The notes beneath the pieces were generated by a model, which worked only from the letters and a program-made list of their open reading frames with translations, did no database searches and was not told the DNA's origin. From Rhodosporidiobolus odoratus (lineage: Eukaryota > Basidiomycota > Microbotryomycetes > Sporidiobolales > Sporidiobolaceae), in the NCBI GenBank assembly GCA_034387635.1, contig JAOANU010000018.1, positions 248,001 through 312,000 of the forward strand: DNA of 64,000 nt, given 5' to 3'. The translations under genes were made by a program, and so were the position numbers. This document shows positions 35,007-48,373 of this stretch, in pieces (position 1 is the first letter of the stretch; each line of letters starts with the position of its first letter).

Positions 35007-35247
35007 CAGTAGGTCAAAAGTCAGCAGATGGACGAGAAGGCAGAGGTGAAAGAGGAGAGAGAAGAACAAGCAGCCTTGCATAAACATTACAATTGGTCGC
35101 CTTGACTTGTTGTAATAAAGTCACCTAGCGGCTTACAACGGCTATCCCACGCATCTCGACCGCCTGACTGCTCGTTCTTCAATCTAGCTTCATCAAAGCC
35201 ATCGTACGAACCCGCCGCGTTCTCCAACGAACCCTCAAGAGGCGAGA
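35007..35247. promoter_or_regulatory. Divergent promoter region MRM2 / ESA1
   Basis: 240 bp between two divergent start codons; each gene's leader and promoter must lie here. An AT-rich patch (TTGTAATAAAGTCACC) lies near 35109-35124. Confidence 0.5.
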
Positions 35248-37260
<2,013 letters not shown>

Positions 37261-37399
37261 GAGGGGATTGTTCCGTTCTGTACAGGCTGCTTTGTCGTCG
37301 TGCCGTTAGTTCTTGTTGTGCAAATCTCGCTTTTCTCCCCCGTCATGCCCCGCTACCTTGGGAAGCAACGTGTTCAGCAAGCACTAGGTAATGGCAGTC

Positions 37400-38283
37400 T
37401 TACGGCCGGTAGAAGCAGTTCAGTCTCGCGAGGCCAAGACGGAAGAAAGGAGAAAACAAAACTGCTCTTGCTATTTCGACATTGAACCCTATACATGGCC
37501 AGCGACGTTCCTGACAAGTCGAGTACGCTCCCTCCCCACCTAAATGCGTGCCATTTTCAGTGGTGTAGTCCTTGCCCTGAGTCTCGTAGGCCTTTCCTTG
37601 CGCGACGGTGCCCTTCTTTTCGAGTTCCTGCGGAGGTTGGGGTCGAGAATTAGCGGGTTGGCCGGTGTATAGAGGACGTGCGAGGGTGGGGCACGAGTAC
37701 GCCCGGGTACGGCGACAAGGGCGACCCGAAGGACACAGCATGCAAAGACACTTGACAGAGAGAAACCTCCGAAAAGACGAAAACTCACGACGTCGCCGAT
37801 GGCCTTTCCAATACCCTTCTCGACACCACCCATGACCTTGTCACTGCGAGTCGTGAAAAGGCGCTGGTCAGCCCCAGAAAGGACAAGAAGCCAGGCGGAA
37901 GAGTCGAGAAGGCTTACATGGCGCTGGGCTTCGAGTTAGGCTCGTGAGGGTTCTGGTTCAACTGTGGAGAGCACGGCTTCTGTTAGTATCAAATGGCGCA
38001 GGCATCCAGCACGGGTACCGGGAAGAAGGGAAGAAGACGGAGGGGCAGGAAATGCAGATGACCGCGGTGATGAGGCAAGTGTAGAGAAAGGGCGACGTAC
38101 CGAAGGAACCCCACGCTGCTCAGCATCCGCAATGCGAGTAGAGATGTCCGGCTTGAAGCTGGCATCGGTGGTGGTGTGGTCTGCCAAAGTAGCGAGAGGT
38201 GAGCAGCTGCACTGGAGGGCAGTGTGAAGACAGCGTGAGCGGGACTCACTGGCAGTAGCGGCGGGTGCTCTGGGTCCAGACAT
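37400..38283 (-). CDS. CsbD-like / mismatch- and cruciform-DNA recognition-type protein
   Basis: Small protein of about 135 residues in five exons. The start at 38283 gives MSGPRAPAATA. Next come HTTTDASFKPDISTRIADAE, QRGVPS, LNQNPHEPNSKPSA and then the CsbD-type helices DKVMGGVEKGIGKAIGDV and ELEKKGTVAQGKAYETQGKD. The Gly/Lys/Glu heptad pattern (VMGGVEKGIGKA) is what defines CsbD-like proteins. In basidiomycetes such proteins are commonly annotated after Ustilago Hmp1, which binds cruciform DNA, though a general stress role is also possible. Donors are GTGAGT (38253), GTACGT (38100), GTAAGC (37918) and GTGAGT (37790). The last 45 residues after ENGTHLGGEGAY are not family-like and may be unconserved or reflect a missed intron. 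Confidence 0.7.
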
Positions 38284-39485
38284 GATTTGTGCTCTGTGTG
38301 TGTCGAGGTGATATGGTAGTGAAGAAGGAAGAGAGGATGCGAGGTTGTTCCCGTTGAGCTGCCGATCATGACGAAGTGGGGAGGTCGGTGAGGGTTTTTT
38401 CTTTGCTCTACACGTAACCTGCTATTGTCTACTGCGGCCGGCAGTGCTGTGCGCGACAACCAAAAAGAACAAGACGTCGCGCCCAGCGAAAGCGAGGGAA
38501 AACCCAAAGTTGACCTTCGCAAAAGACAGAGAGACCGGTCCAGTTGCGAATAAAGATAAATTCACACGAAACAAAGACAGATCTGATATGGTATAAATTC
38601 GGTTGGCGCACTGATGCTCACCCAGAGCGGGAGGAACAGGGGGCGAGCACATCGACCTTGGCCCTCGCCCTTTCCGCCACTTTCTCGCGGCACTCTCACC
38701 CGCCTCTTTCCGTCGCCCATACTTCCGCACCTCCCTTGCAGCCCTGGCCCGCTAGACTCTCTACGCCCTATCGTCCACGCTCACGCTATCCTCCCCAGGC
38801 GTCCCGAGGGTACAGCGGTTTGGGGGGTCGACAAGGAAGGAGGCGTGAGACTGGGCCGACGGGAGGGGCGAGGTAACATTGCTCGCAGAAATGGGGGCCA
38901 CGGCCTTTGGGGGCTATGTCAGTCGGGTCGGTGAGGGAGGATAGCTGTCAGAGGGAGTTGCGGACGTTTCGTCGGAGGTAGTCTGTAGGAATGCAAATTT
39001 GGTCAGCTGGTGATTGCTTGCTTAGCCACCGGATCGCGTTGGGGGAGGAAGGCTGAGAGACAAAGAAGTACGTTCCATGAAGAGGGTGCTGCTGGGCAGC
39101 GCCGTATTTTCGTAGCCTCCGCCCCTCTGCAGCGCTCCCTAGGCTTCGGTGGTGACGGTCAAGCTCGCGGGTGTTGACTCATATGACAGCCTGACAGCGT
39201 TCGGATCCGATGAAGGAGAGGCACGGCATAGAAGAGTAGGCGGTAAGAACGAAGAACTTCGAGCAGACGAATCAATTTCCGCCGGTGAAAAGTGCTTAGG
39301 GAAAAGGGGAAAGAACGCACTGTCTGTCCCTATTCCCCACAGTACCAGATCTCTTCCCCTGGATCAAGCAGCACCGTGAAGCTTAATCCTCAATACACCC
39401 GCGTTCTCCTTCAGTCCTCTCATCACGAAGACACGATAGGCCAAGAGAATCATGCCTTTTCCCCCGCCTTTCCCTCGCCCGTTCC
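38284..39485. other. 1.2-kb spacer without recognisable genes
   Basis: Lies between two minus-strand genes, so it includes the promoter of the CsbD-like gene. An AT-richer stretch at 38450-38620 lies next to a C-rich stretch at 38640-38800. ORFs are short, Pro/Arg-rich and unsupported. Confidence 0.45.
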
Positions 39486-40446
39486 TCATTGCTTCTCCTC
39501 TCGCGCCTGTCCCATCACAGGCTGCTTCCGGAACCTCTGATCCCATCCCTTTCCCCTCCACTGATCCGCTTTACCCTTCTTTGCCTCCCCTACCACCGCC
39601 GCAGCGTCCGGCAAGCCCGCCGCGTTCTCCGCTCCTCCTACTCGTACAAGAGGAGCCTTCTTCCGTGCGGCGGGCGGGCCTGCTTTCCTTGCCGGCGCAC
39701 CTCGAGCAAGGGCTTGAAGCTCCCTTTCCTGTTCGTCCCTCTCCGTATCCTCCTGTCCAACGGCTGGCCTTTTCCTCCGCCTCCCAGCACCTAACCGCGG
39801 CCTCCTTGCCATCCTCCGTCCCGCAACCTCATCTGCGCCGACTCGCCTCACTCCAGCCCTAGTCGGTTCTTCCTCTGCCTGAGCCCCTCTTGGCAGGTCC
39901 TTCTGCTGCTGATGTCTCCCTTCCGCTGCCGCCTCCTCTTCCGCTTCGCCCTTCGCCTTCGCAACCCTCTCATCCCTCTCCCTCACCTTCTGCCTCTGCA
40001 GCTGACCCCTCTGCCTCTTCTTCGCCTCCTCCATTTCTTCCTCAAACGTCCCTCCTCGATCGCCCGCTTGGATATCTTCTCTCCCCGGCGGCTCGCCACG
40101 AAGAGGAGCAGGACGGGCGACCTGAGGACGAGATCCACGACGTGGAGGAGCCCGACCACGAGGTGCCCAACCTTCACCTCTGAACCCACCTTCTTCCCTA
40201 GTCCCAGCGCCTTCCGCTTGACCTTGATGCGCAGCTGACCAATTACTCCTCTCCCGTTTCGATTCGAGGTCCGCAAGGAATGGTGGTCGGGTCTTTGGCG
40301 CTGTGGTGGAGGAAGTGGGCGATGCCGAGGAAGAGGCTGAGGAGGGGAAGAAGATGGGTACGAGGTTGTAGAGGCAAAGAACGGTAGCGGCAAGGACGAG
40401 GATCTTGACAGAGACGCGTAAACCGCGCAATGGAGAGCGGATCATG
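39486..40446 (-). CDS. Hypothetical single-pass membrane protein with charged tail
   Basis: One open exon of about 320 codons from the ATG at 40446. A basic N-terminus (MIRSPLRGLRVSVK) is followed by one hydrophobic helix (ILVLAATVLCLYNLVPIFF), as in a type II signal anchor. The rest is highly charged and low-complexity: SASSSASPTSSTT, then an Arg/Gly/Pro-rich part, then Glu/Lys/Arg helices (FEEEMEEAKKRQRGQLQRQK, VRERDERVAKAKGEAEEEAA). No domain was recognised. GC-rich DNA leaves other frames open over much of it, so the frame beyond the membrane helix is the least certain part. A frameshift or unseen introns could change the C-terminal two thirds. Confidence 0.45.
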
Positions 40447-41279
40447 CACCTGTTGAAAGAGGCGCCTAAGACGAGGGTTTGTTTGGTCGAACTCGGCAAG
40501 AGGGAGGGAGGCGGGTTGGCTTTGACAGCAAATGGGGAAGCGCGCGGATTAGCGGACAATGCAAGCGGGTTGTAGAGTTCGTTTGTGTGGACTAGATCTG
40601 AGGTTCTGAGCGACCTGTGCGAGACGACGTTGAGTGGGAGGAAGAAACCCTTGCGGAGCGGAATCGAGAGCCGGACCCGCCGTAAAGCCGCTCATCACTT
40701 CTTGCACTGCCATCCTCAGGTACTCACCGGAACCACAGCGCCGAGCTACAGCGAAGGCGTCGCGGCGGACGAGCATGAGGACTTTGTCAAGTACCACCGG
40801 CTCGCCTTCTCCCTCTTCACTAGGTTTCACGGGTGCGACAGCACCAGGCCACCAAGTTCACCCACCCGCCTGGAACGTGAAAAGGGAGCATTGCAGTCAA
40901 AAGAAAAGGAGAACCCCGGCCAAAGGGAAAACAAAACCGAGAAGGAGAGAAAGGAAAGTCAAACGAAAACTCTTGGAAAACTCGAAGACGTAGCGCATCG
41001 AGAAGTGAGAATGGAGGGGACGAGCAGTGTTCGTATGGAAGGAAGTGGAGAGTATATAGAGGGAGGAAAGGGAGAAAGCGAGACGCATGTAGGTAAAAGG
41101 AGACGAGTAACTATCGAAGTGGTGTGTGGGGGACGAGCCTAATAACGTGGTGGTTTTGTGGGGAGATTTGTACGAGACGAGCCAAAAGAGACGATTCAAG
41201 GGGGGACGACGATGACGGATAGTGGGGAAGGGGGGACCGACGATGTTGAGTTTGGTGCATACGCATGCGAACGGAGGGG
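40447..41279. other. Spacer between hypothetical membrane protein and antizyme
   Basis: About 830 bp, both flanking genes on the minus strand. An open frame at 40549-40830 (-) and one at 40585-41142 (+) overlap each other and neither shows a domain. The right part (40870-41100) is purine-rich on the plus strand. Likely the membrane-protein promoter and the antizyme 3' flank. Confidence 0.4.
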
Positions 41280-42447
41280 TTACATGAGGTCGAGGGAAAG
41301 GAGTAGGAGGTCAGGGTTGGCGTCCGGCTTGTGAAGGACAGTGAAGCCGACGTAGGTGAGCCCGTGAACAAGGTTGCCTGCGGAATGTCGATTAGACTCT
41401 GAGGACAACCGGAATTGAAACAGAAAAACACAGAAGGAACGAACCCAAGTCCTCCGTCTCCTTCTCAAGGGCGAGCACAACGCCCGTAACACCCCAATCC
41501 TCCTCAGCACGCTCAATGACATCCATGATAGCCTCGCGAAGCTCGAGGTCTTCGAGTTTTCCGCCCGAGACGTACAGAGTCCGGAGTCCCGCGGCGGCAT
41601 CGTTGACGACGCTGCCAGTCCAGCCGGCACCAATGAGATCGTCAACCTTGACGGTGGTAGCCGGAAGAGAGTGGATGGATGAGGTGGAGGTGGGGAAGAT
41701 GGTCGAGAGAACGGAGGGCTCGCTAGCGGCCGCACCGGCAGCGGCGAGCGGGTCCTCCTCGACGTAAGGCGGGCTGAGAAGAGGCGCCGCCGCGACGCCC
41801 TTACCAAAGTGGAACGAGTCGGCAGGGGACGACGCAACGCTCGACGCGGGGGAGGTCGGGCGGTAGATGGACTGGTAAGAGGGAGGAGAGATGGTTTCGT
41901 CGGGGGAGTAGTCGGAGTCGTCGTCACTCAAAGAAAGGGAAGAAAAGGCCGAGGAAGGAGAAGAAAGAGAAGGGGAAACCGAACGCGCAACAGTTGCCAT
42001 CTGCGTACGCGTGCCCTGAAAACCGGAAGAATCGTGTCAGGTGGGCGAAGGGCCACGCAGGAGAATAAGTCGACTCACCTGCTTCTGAGAAGCGGTGCCG
42101 GGTCTTTGGCGCTCATTGGCGATGTCAGGCCAAACGTCCGAACGCTGTCCGATGTGCGCAAGGGGAAGGTCAGCCTCGAGACGGGAAAAGATAGAGAGGG
42201 AGGAGAAAGAAACGCACGCCGGTCCAACGCGCTGTCCTCGACGTGCAAGGCAATCACAGGAGTAGTGCAGGTCTTTGCGACGCCCTCGCGAACGCCGCGC
42301 CTATTGTACGACAGTGCCAAGAGGAGAGGAGATCAGCATCTCGACTGTCTGTCAACACTCCTGTTTGGAAGGAGAGGAGGAGAGGGGAGACAGGGGAAGG
42401 ACGGCTCACGTATTATACGAATTGGATTTGGAATTAAGGGTCGACAT
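41280..42447 (-). CDS. OAZ1: Ornithine decarboxylase antizyme, decoded by +1 frameshifting
   Basis: Antizyme binds ornithine decarboxylase, sends it to the proteasome and restrains polyamine uptake. Five exons: 42447-42410, 42300-42218, 42144-42079, 42015-41445 and 41377-41280. ORF1 runs 46 codons from MSTLNSKSNSYNTRGVREG to DSALDRPFGRLA and stops at a TGA (42127-42125). ORF2, in the +1 frame, continues DIANERQRPGTASQKQGTRT and holds the antizyme domain: TLYVSGGKLEDLELREAIMD, VIERAEEDWGVTGVVLALEK, then NLVHGLTYVGFTVLHKPD and LLLLSLDLM. The frame-shifted product is about 284 residues, within the family range. A Ser/Pro-rich insert separates the shift site from the domain. Polyamines are expected to raise frameshifting, closing the feedback loop. 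The N-terminal halves of antizymes diverge strongly, so identity rests on the C-terminal domain and the two-frame structure. Confidence 0.82.
42124..42133 (-). promoter_or_regulatory. Programmed +1 frameshift site of antizyme (GCC-UGA)
   Basis: In the spliced message the zero-frame codons are CGT TTG GCC TGA. With GCC in the P site and the slow UGA in the A site, skipping one base lets reading resume at GAC ATC GCC in the frame of the antizyme domain. UGA as the zero-frame stop is the conserved feature of antizyme shift sites; GCC as the preceding codon differs from the UCC-UGA of animals and fission yeast and from the GCG-UGA of budding yeast. Confidence 0.7.
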
Positions 42448-43013
42448 TGTCACAAGGGTTTGATGGTTACGAAAACGGGTCGCGGGGTCGGGGCGAGAGA
42501 GGGTGGCGCTGAATTGGCCTGATGGAGACTTCCGCTAGGCTGTTGGAGTAACGTGGGCAGGGCATAAGCAGGTCAATGAGGGTTACTAGAGTCTATCTAG
42601 CACCGTCCTGTACTCACAAGACGGGATGTAAACGAGAAGATTGAGATGGGAAGAAGGAGAGAACGAAGATCGACTCGACTCGTTGACAACCTCGCGACAT
42701 CTCGGACTGTCTACTCGCTTGGCGGACAGCATTTGCCTTGGTCTCTTGTACGGCACTGCCCCTGCTCATGCCACCTCCGAGCGAGCGAAAGGGTTGATCG
42801 ATGCTGAGCAACGTTCGGCTCTGGTTCTTATAGCTCTAGCTATCCCCCGTCGGGTTGTACTGCTGCCGGAGGTCTACTAGCGCCAGAATTGCAGACTAGA
42901 CAAGTACTTGGCGTCTACGAAGCTTGCTTGCCGTGTTGATGCTGAGATGTCTCATCGTGTTCTTTTGTATGCTCGCGGCTTCTCTCAAGAACGGCTTAGG
43001 CTTGTACACCGTC
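42448..43013. promoter_or_regulatory. Divergent promoter region OAZ1 / mitochondrial PheRS
   Basis: 565 bp between divergent starts. An in-frame ATG at 42939 would extend the PheRS by 25 residues. No other feature identified. Confidence 0.5.
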
Positions 43014-44630
43014 ATGCTGGCGTCTCAACGACTGAAACCCCGGCTAGCCCGGTCACTGCTGCCTTGCACCTGCGCGCACCCGCCACCGCTATCTCGACCT
43101 TGCCTGCCGACTTCCTCGCGCTCCTCCTCTCCCTTCCGCTTTCCTACTTCTTCACTCTCGCGAACAATCGCTTGGTCCCGGTCCTACTCGATAGAGCCAC
43201 GGTCAAATGACTCTCTCATGCTCGACGGTACCGCCTACCCCCGCGACAACTACACCAACGTAACCCCCACCATCCTCTCCAAACTTCCTCGCCAACTCCA
43301 CCTCAACCCTTCCCACCCCATAGGGATCCTCCGCACCCTGATCGAGTCCCATTTCAACACCTTCACCCACCTGAATTCCCTCTCCCCAATCGTGACCGTT
43401 CAACAGAACTTTGACGACCTCGGGTTTCCTCCCGACCATCCTGGAAGGAGTCTGACCGACAGCTACTACCTCAACCAGGCGCACATGCTTCGAACTCATA
43501 CGAGCGCGCACGAGGTCGAAAGCTTCACGGCCGGGTTGGATCGGTTCTTGTTGACGGCGGATGTGTACCGGAGGGACGAGATTGACCGGAGTCATTATCC
43601 AGTGTTTCATCAGATGGAGGGATGCAACGTCTTTGACCCTAAAGAAGGGGGGTTGCAGCAGATGGTCAAGGAGAATGAAGTGATGCGGGATCAACTGAGC
43701 CAGGCCAATATCGTCATTGAGGACCCGACGAGCGAGCAAACGGCTACCAACCCGTACCAGGCGGAGCACGACCCCGAAACGGCGAGGATCATTGCAGAAC
43801 ATCTCAAGAATACGCTCAATGGGTTGGTGCTCAAGCTGTTTGGAGGTCGAAGTGGGGCGGAGAACGGTGAGCCGTTGCAGGTTAGGTGGATTGAGGCGAC
43901 TTTCCCGTGGACGGCGCCGAGTTATGAGGTTGAAGTGCTGTTCAATGGGAAATGGTTGGAAATCTTGGGCTGTGGAGTAGTACGGCAAACTGCCTTGGAG
44001 CGATCTGGTGCGCCTTTGTTTTCTCACCTCTGATCCCTCGACGACTCCCTACTCACTCCCGATCCTTCGTGCCGATCATCGTAGGCGTCGGTCACAAACA
44101 AGGCTGGGCCTTCGGACTCGGACTCGAACGCATCGCCATGGTCCTCTTCGGCATTCCCGACATCCGCCTCTTCTGGTCCCAAGACGCTCGTTTCGCCAAC
44201 CAATTCAAACAAGGTCGGATCTCAACGTTCAAACCTTACAGCAAGTACCCCGAGTGCTACAAGGATATTGCGTTTTGGTTGCCGCCGCAGGAACAGCAGA
44301 CTGGGGAGGGCAAGCAGGTGGCGTGGCATGAGAACGACTTTATGGAGATCGTGAGGGATGTGGCAGGAGACTTGGTCGAGGGCGTCTCGCTGGTATGCTA
44401 CTTTCACCCGCTTTTCAGTCTCGTGCGCACACTCTTGACTGACAAGCGTCTGTCGCCCTCCGCCGCCGCAGATTGACTCGTTCACCCACCCAAAAACGTC
44501 GCGCCAATCCCGTTGCTACCGTATCAACTACCGCTCAATGGATCGCTCACTGAGCAACGAGGAGACCAACTCGCTGCAGAGTAAGGTGGAGGAGAGGCTG
44601 GTGTCGGAGATGGGGGTTGAGGTACGATAG
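43014..44630 (+). CDS. MSF1: Phenylalanyl-tRNA synthetase, mitochondrial (monomeric)
   Basis: Charges mitochondrial tRNA-Phe. The start at 43014 gives [20 protein letters not shown] and an Arg/Ser-rich, acid-poor presequence to about SRSYSIEP. The class II core follows: [49 protein letters not shown], motif 2 [40 protein letters not shown], and motif 3 [20 protein letters not shown] after an intron at about 44008-44085. The C-terminal FDX-ACB anticodon-binding domain starts [20 protein letters not shown] and ends [21 protein letters not shown] second intron lies at about 44392-44471. Stop TAG at 44628-44630. The upstream in-frame ATG at 42939 would add a hydrophobic stretch; the presequence-like start was preferred. 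Confidence 0.92.
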
Positions 44631-45013
44631 AAGGCGTAGGTCGGGTGGGGAAAGAGGAAAAATGGAAAGTAACGCGGTTTGAGCGTCTGCACCACTCTGT
44701 TTCACATAGGCTTGCGAAGAGAGTGCGGTCGTAGTTAGCAGATTAATGCGCTTGATATCATTTACCGAACGAAGATTGATGCACGCCGACTTGGCATGGC
44801 AATCCTCACCACTTGCTCACAGCCCTCACCTCCAGTCCCTCACACCTTGTGCAGCTACCACGCCGCTACGACTCACTGCGCCCGAGTAGCTATCCACCCG
44901 CTTAGATCGGCTCGTCCTGACTGCCGCCATCGACGGGATTCAACCCAACTCTCAGCCTCATCGACCCGGACTGCACACCTACAAGACAGCGTGGGCATAG
45001 CACTAGATTACTC
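44631..45013. promoter_or_regulatory. Tandem spacer and promoter of the ERT1-like gene
   Basis: 380 bp. C-rich over the last 200 bp before the ATG at 45014. No distinct binding site could be defined. Confidence 0.45.
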
Positions 45014-47832
45014 ATGACGACCACGTACCCCCCGCCCGCAACCTACTCAAACCAAGGTCAGCCAAATGCAGCAACGGCGTCCCCACCCTCTTCAACTTCC
45101 TTCATGCCATCCCTCGTAGCCTCAACCTCAACTTCAACTCCATACTCGCCTGCAATACAATCGCCTCATTTATCCAATACCCATCCCGCCTTTTTCACCT
45201 CGAACCGTCCCTCCTCCTCTTCTTCCCTTTCCTCCCACCAAGCACCACAACCACCTCACCACCAAGCCTTTCTTCCCCCTCTACAGCCCCTACCCAGCAC
45301 CTCTTCCACCACAGCACAGAAACGAGGTGCTACCCTCTTGAGCGACGAGGAAACGAGCGAAAGCGGGGCGGGCACTCCCGCTTCTTCCAGCGCTCCTCCT
45401 CCTCCTCCCCCATCTTCGTCCTCCCACAATCAGCAAAGCACGACGGCAGCGCTGTGGAGCAACTTGCCCCCTCTCGCACCGGCACCTGCCGCGACGTCCC
45501 CGAATGGGACTGGCAAATTGACGAGGGTGAGGTCGAGCAGTCGCACCCCTAGTGCCGCGGCGAAAGGCAAAGGAAAAGCTACAGACGGGGAGACGAACCT
45601 AGCTGTCAGCGTTGGGGCGGTCGCGAAGACTGGGAAGAAAGTCGCGGCGCCAAAGGGTGGAAAGCAGGGAAAGGGAGTCGGGACGGATGGGAGGCCGACT
45701 CAGAAAAAGAAGAAAGCTGGGAGGGCTTGTGCGGCTTGTCAAAAGGCGCATTTGACTTGTGATGACAGTGCGCTGATGCTCTCTCTCTTTCTCTCTCTCG
45801 CTACGCTGGCGACGAAGGCTGACTAAGCGATCTCATGTGCAGGTCGACCGTGCGCTCGATGTGTCAGGAAGGGTTGTCCGGATGAATGCATCGATGGCGC
45901 GAGGAAAAAGGCGAAATACTTGCAGGAGATACCGGACGAACGTACGTGTCAGATCGCCTTACTCGCCTAGGCATACTCAAATCGTGTTCATACATACGCA
46001 GTGCTCCAGCAAGGAAGGCCTCAGGGTTCAGCTCCGGGTGCCCCGGCGCAGGGGACGCCGTCCGCATCAAGCGATGCGCCCCTGTTCAGCGGTATGTCGC
46101 CATTGCGCTTCTCCTCGACTTGTTTGCTGAACTTGGTGTGTGCAGCTCCACCTCCACTCGACCCCGCCCACTCTCAAGCCGGACCTTCTCAACCCAATCT
46201 CTCTGCTTCTCCCGCCACTGCGACCCAACCCACTCTCCCCTCTCATCAACCGCAACAATCCTTCTTCGACTTCACCGCCGCCTCAACTTCCTCCGCTACC
46301 GCCGGTCCCTCCACCGCAACCACCGCTTACGATCCTACCTCTTTCCTTTCTTTTTCCTCGAGCACTTCGATCGCCCCTGCTCCCACCGATAGTGATCTGA
46401 CTGCAGCAACAGCTGGCGCGTTCGGTGCCGTCCCCGGGCTGGACGCTACCGCATTCGGATCCGAAGCCGCAAACCTCGAATATGCGATCCTGAGTTCCAT
46501 GCTCAATGGGAACGGGTTCGCCCTGAACGACTCGATAACGGGCGGGTCTCTTGGGATTGGTGGTGGGAACGGCGGTGCTGGAATAGCGGGAACCCCGGGA
46601 CCGGTCAATGGAGGGAGTTTGCCAGCCCTCGATGGAGGTGTAGGAGTCGGGTTGAGGCAGGGCGTGCTCAAGGATGGATTATTGGACGGTGGAGGTGGAG
46701 ATCAGATGCTCCTTGACCCTTCAACATCCTCCACCAATCACCTCTCGACAAACCCAGGGGCGCAAGAAGGAGCGGTCGGACTTTCGAGAGGTGGATTCAC
46801 TGGAAATGGTGGTGGAGCTGGGGGTGCGGGGGGTACTCCGCCTGAATCGGCTGGTGGCAGTGGGGTTGCTGGGCTGTTGACCGCTGAGGAGGCGTATAGG
46901 AGCGTGACCAAGCCGTACCCGTACGCGCAGAGTTACCATTACTTGGTCAAGCATTTGAAGGAGCGGTGCGTTCTACATTCCCTTGCCCTTGCCCTCCTTG
47001 AGGCCCTCACGGTCACACGACACTCATTCCCTTTGCTGTTCGCTGGCTGCGCTCAACAGGTTTGAGAAGAACGATATCCTGCGGATCATTCGTGCGCTCG
47101 CGACTTTTAGGCCGAGTTTGATTGCTTTGCAGATGCCCTTGACAGAGGAGGACGAGGTGCGTTCTGCCCTCCTCCCTTCCGTCCGTCTTGCCTCGGTACT
47201 GACGGCCCCGCCCTCCCTGCGTGTAACGTCACCGCCTTCCTACGCCTTGTCACCTCAACGATTCAGACCTTCGTCGAGCGCACCTTCCAACGCACCCTCG
47301 TCGAGCTCAACAAGCTCATCTCCTTCTCTGGGACTCCGACGGTAGTCTGGCGCCGGACAGGCGAGATCTGCCTTGTCGGAACCGAGTTCTGCTTGTTGAC
47401 TGGCTGGAAGAGGGAGGAATTGGTTGGGAAGAAATATATCTTTGAGGTACGCCTGCCCCCCCAGTCTGATGCTTGAAATCCCGGAGTTTGGGCAGCACAT
47501 GTGCTGACCATGCCCGATGCGCCTGCTGAGCAGCTTTTCGATACCGCCTCCGTCGTCGAATACTACGAATCTTTCGCCAAACATGCCTTCGAATCGACCG
47601 CGACGAGCATCACGATGCAGTGCGTCGTACTCGGCCCAGACGGGCGACCGGTACCGTGCGCGTTCTGCTTCTCAGTCAGGAGGGACCTGTTTTCGGTGCG
47701 TCTGGCTTCGTCGTTATGACTTCCCGTCTCTCTGCGTCCTGAATCAGCGTAGTGCAGAAATAGGGAACTGACCTGAGCGACGTACAGTGTCCTTTCCTCG
47801 TCATCGGTTCCTTCTTGCCCATACTCGTCTAG
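45014..47832 (+). CDS. ERT1: Zn2Cys6 and PAS-domain transcription factor, ERT1/AcuK family
   Basis: Members regulate gluconeogenesis and the ethanol/acetate response. The first 240 residues are Ser/Pro/Thr-rich, ending in a basic KKKKAGR. The zinc cluster is split by an intron at about 45768-45841: [16 protein letters not shown] joins [20 protein letters not shown], giving C-x2-C-x6-C-x5-C-x2-C-x8-C. A long Ser/Gly-rich middle follows (46146-46850). The conserved C-terminal half starts [20 protein letters not shown] and continues [20 protein letters not shown] with [12 protein letters not shown]. The PAS-like domain runs from [18 protein letters not shown] through [20 protein letters not shown] and [15 protein letters not shown] to [22 protein letters not shown] ends. 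Seven or eight exons; the last begins [14 protein letters not shown] before the TAG at 47830-47832. Cluster spacing and the FRPSLIALQ block argue for this family over general Gal4-type factors. Confidence 0.87.
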
Positions 47833-48373
47833 CCGCCGCGCTATTCCGCCTCTTCGGTGGCTTCATACCCTTTGACATACCAATACCTCCCATACTCTTC
47901 TCCTTTACCTTTCGACATGCTTCTGCGGAAGACAGGTTGGGGCTGTACTGTAGATCAGCGCGGTCTGCGGTGCGCGACGGACATGAAAAGATGGGATGCG
48001 CGGCGTGCTTGTGCGCGCTGTTACCTACTTCTTTCCTTCTCTGTCTTTGCTGCCCCTCCTATTCTTCTTGCGTGTCCGCGCGTTGTGGGCAGGCCGGTGA
48101 TATATAAGCATTACAAATGCGCTCTTCGCCGCTCGAAATCCGCCGCAATCTCGATCAGGCTCACGATCAAGCCTCACACGTGCGGGGAGCTTGTTCTCAG
48201 TCCGCTTCGCGACTTCCTGCAGTCCTCGCTCTTGCTCGTCGTGCTTACTTGAGCGTTTTCGGTAGTCGCTTGCACACCCACTTCGTCAGTACCGGCGTGT
48301 CCTTGCACCACCCGCGACTCGCCACATCTTCCACTCTCTTTTTCGCAGCTACTTCAGCACCCTGCCAGAGACT
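47833..48373. promoter_or_regulatory. Tandem spacer and promoter of the Dal5-like permease
   Basis: 540 bp. A possible TATA-like GATATATAAGC lies at about 48100-48110, about 265 bp before the ATG at 48374. The 200 bp before the ATG are C/T-rich. Confidence 0.5.

Noticed and set aside
39452..39862. A Pro-rich plus-strand frame over the hypothetical membrane-protein gene
   Set aside because: Composition is the mirror of the Arg/Glu-rich minus-strand frame, and it lacks any signal or domain.
40585..41142. A 185-codon plus-strand frame between the membrane-protein and antizyme genes
   Set aside because: It has no ATG at its start and no domain, and its Lys/Glu-rich content follows from a purine-rich stretch.
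42218..42220. A GC-AG intron in antizyme exon 2 that might avoid the frameshift
   Set aside because: Using GC at 42220-42219 puts the message in the third frame, which still does not reach the antizyme domain; the GTGCGT donor matches other genes here.
43203..44027. A 274-codon minus-strand frame opposite mitochondrial PheRS
   Set aside because: Shadow of the class II synthetase core, which is unambiguous on the plus strand.
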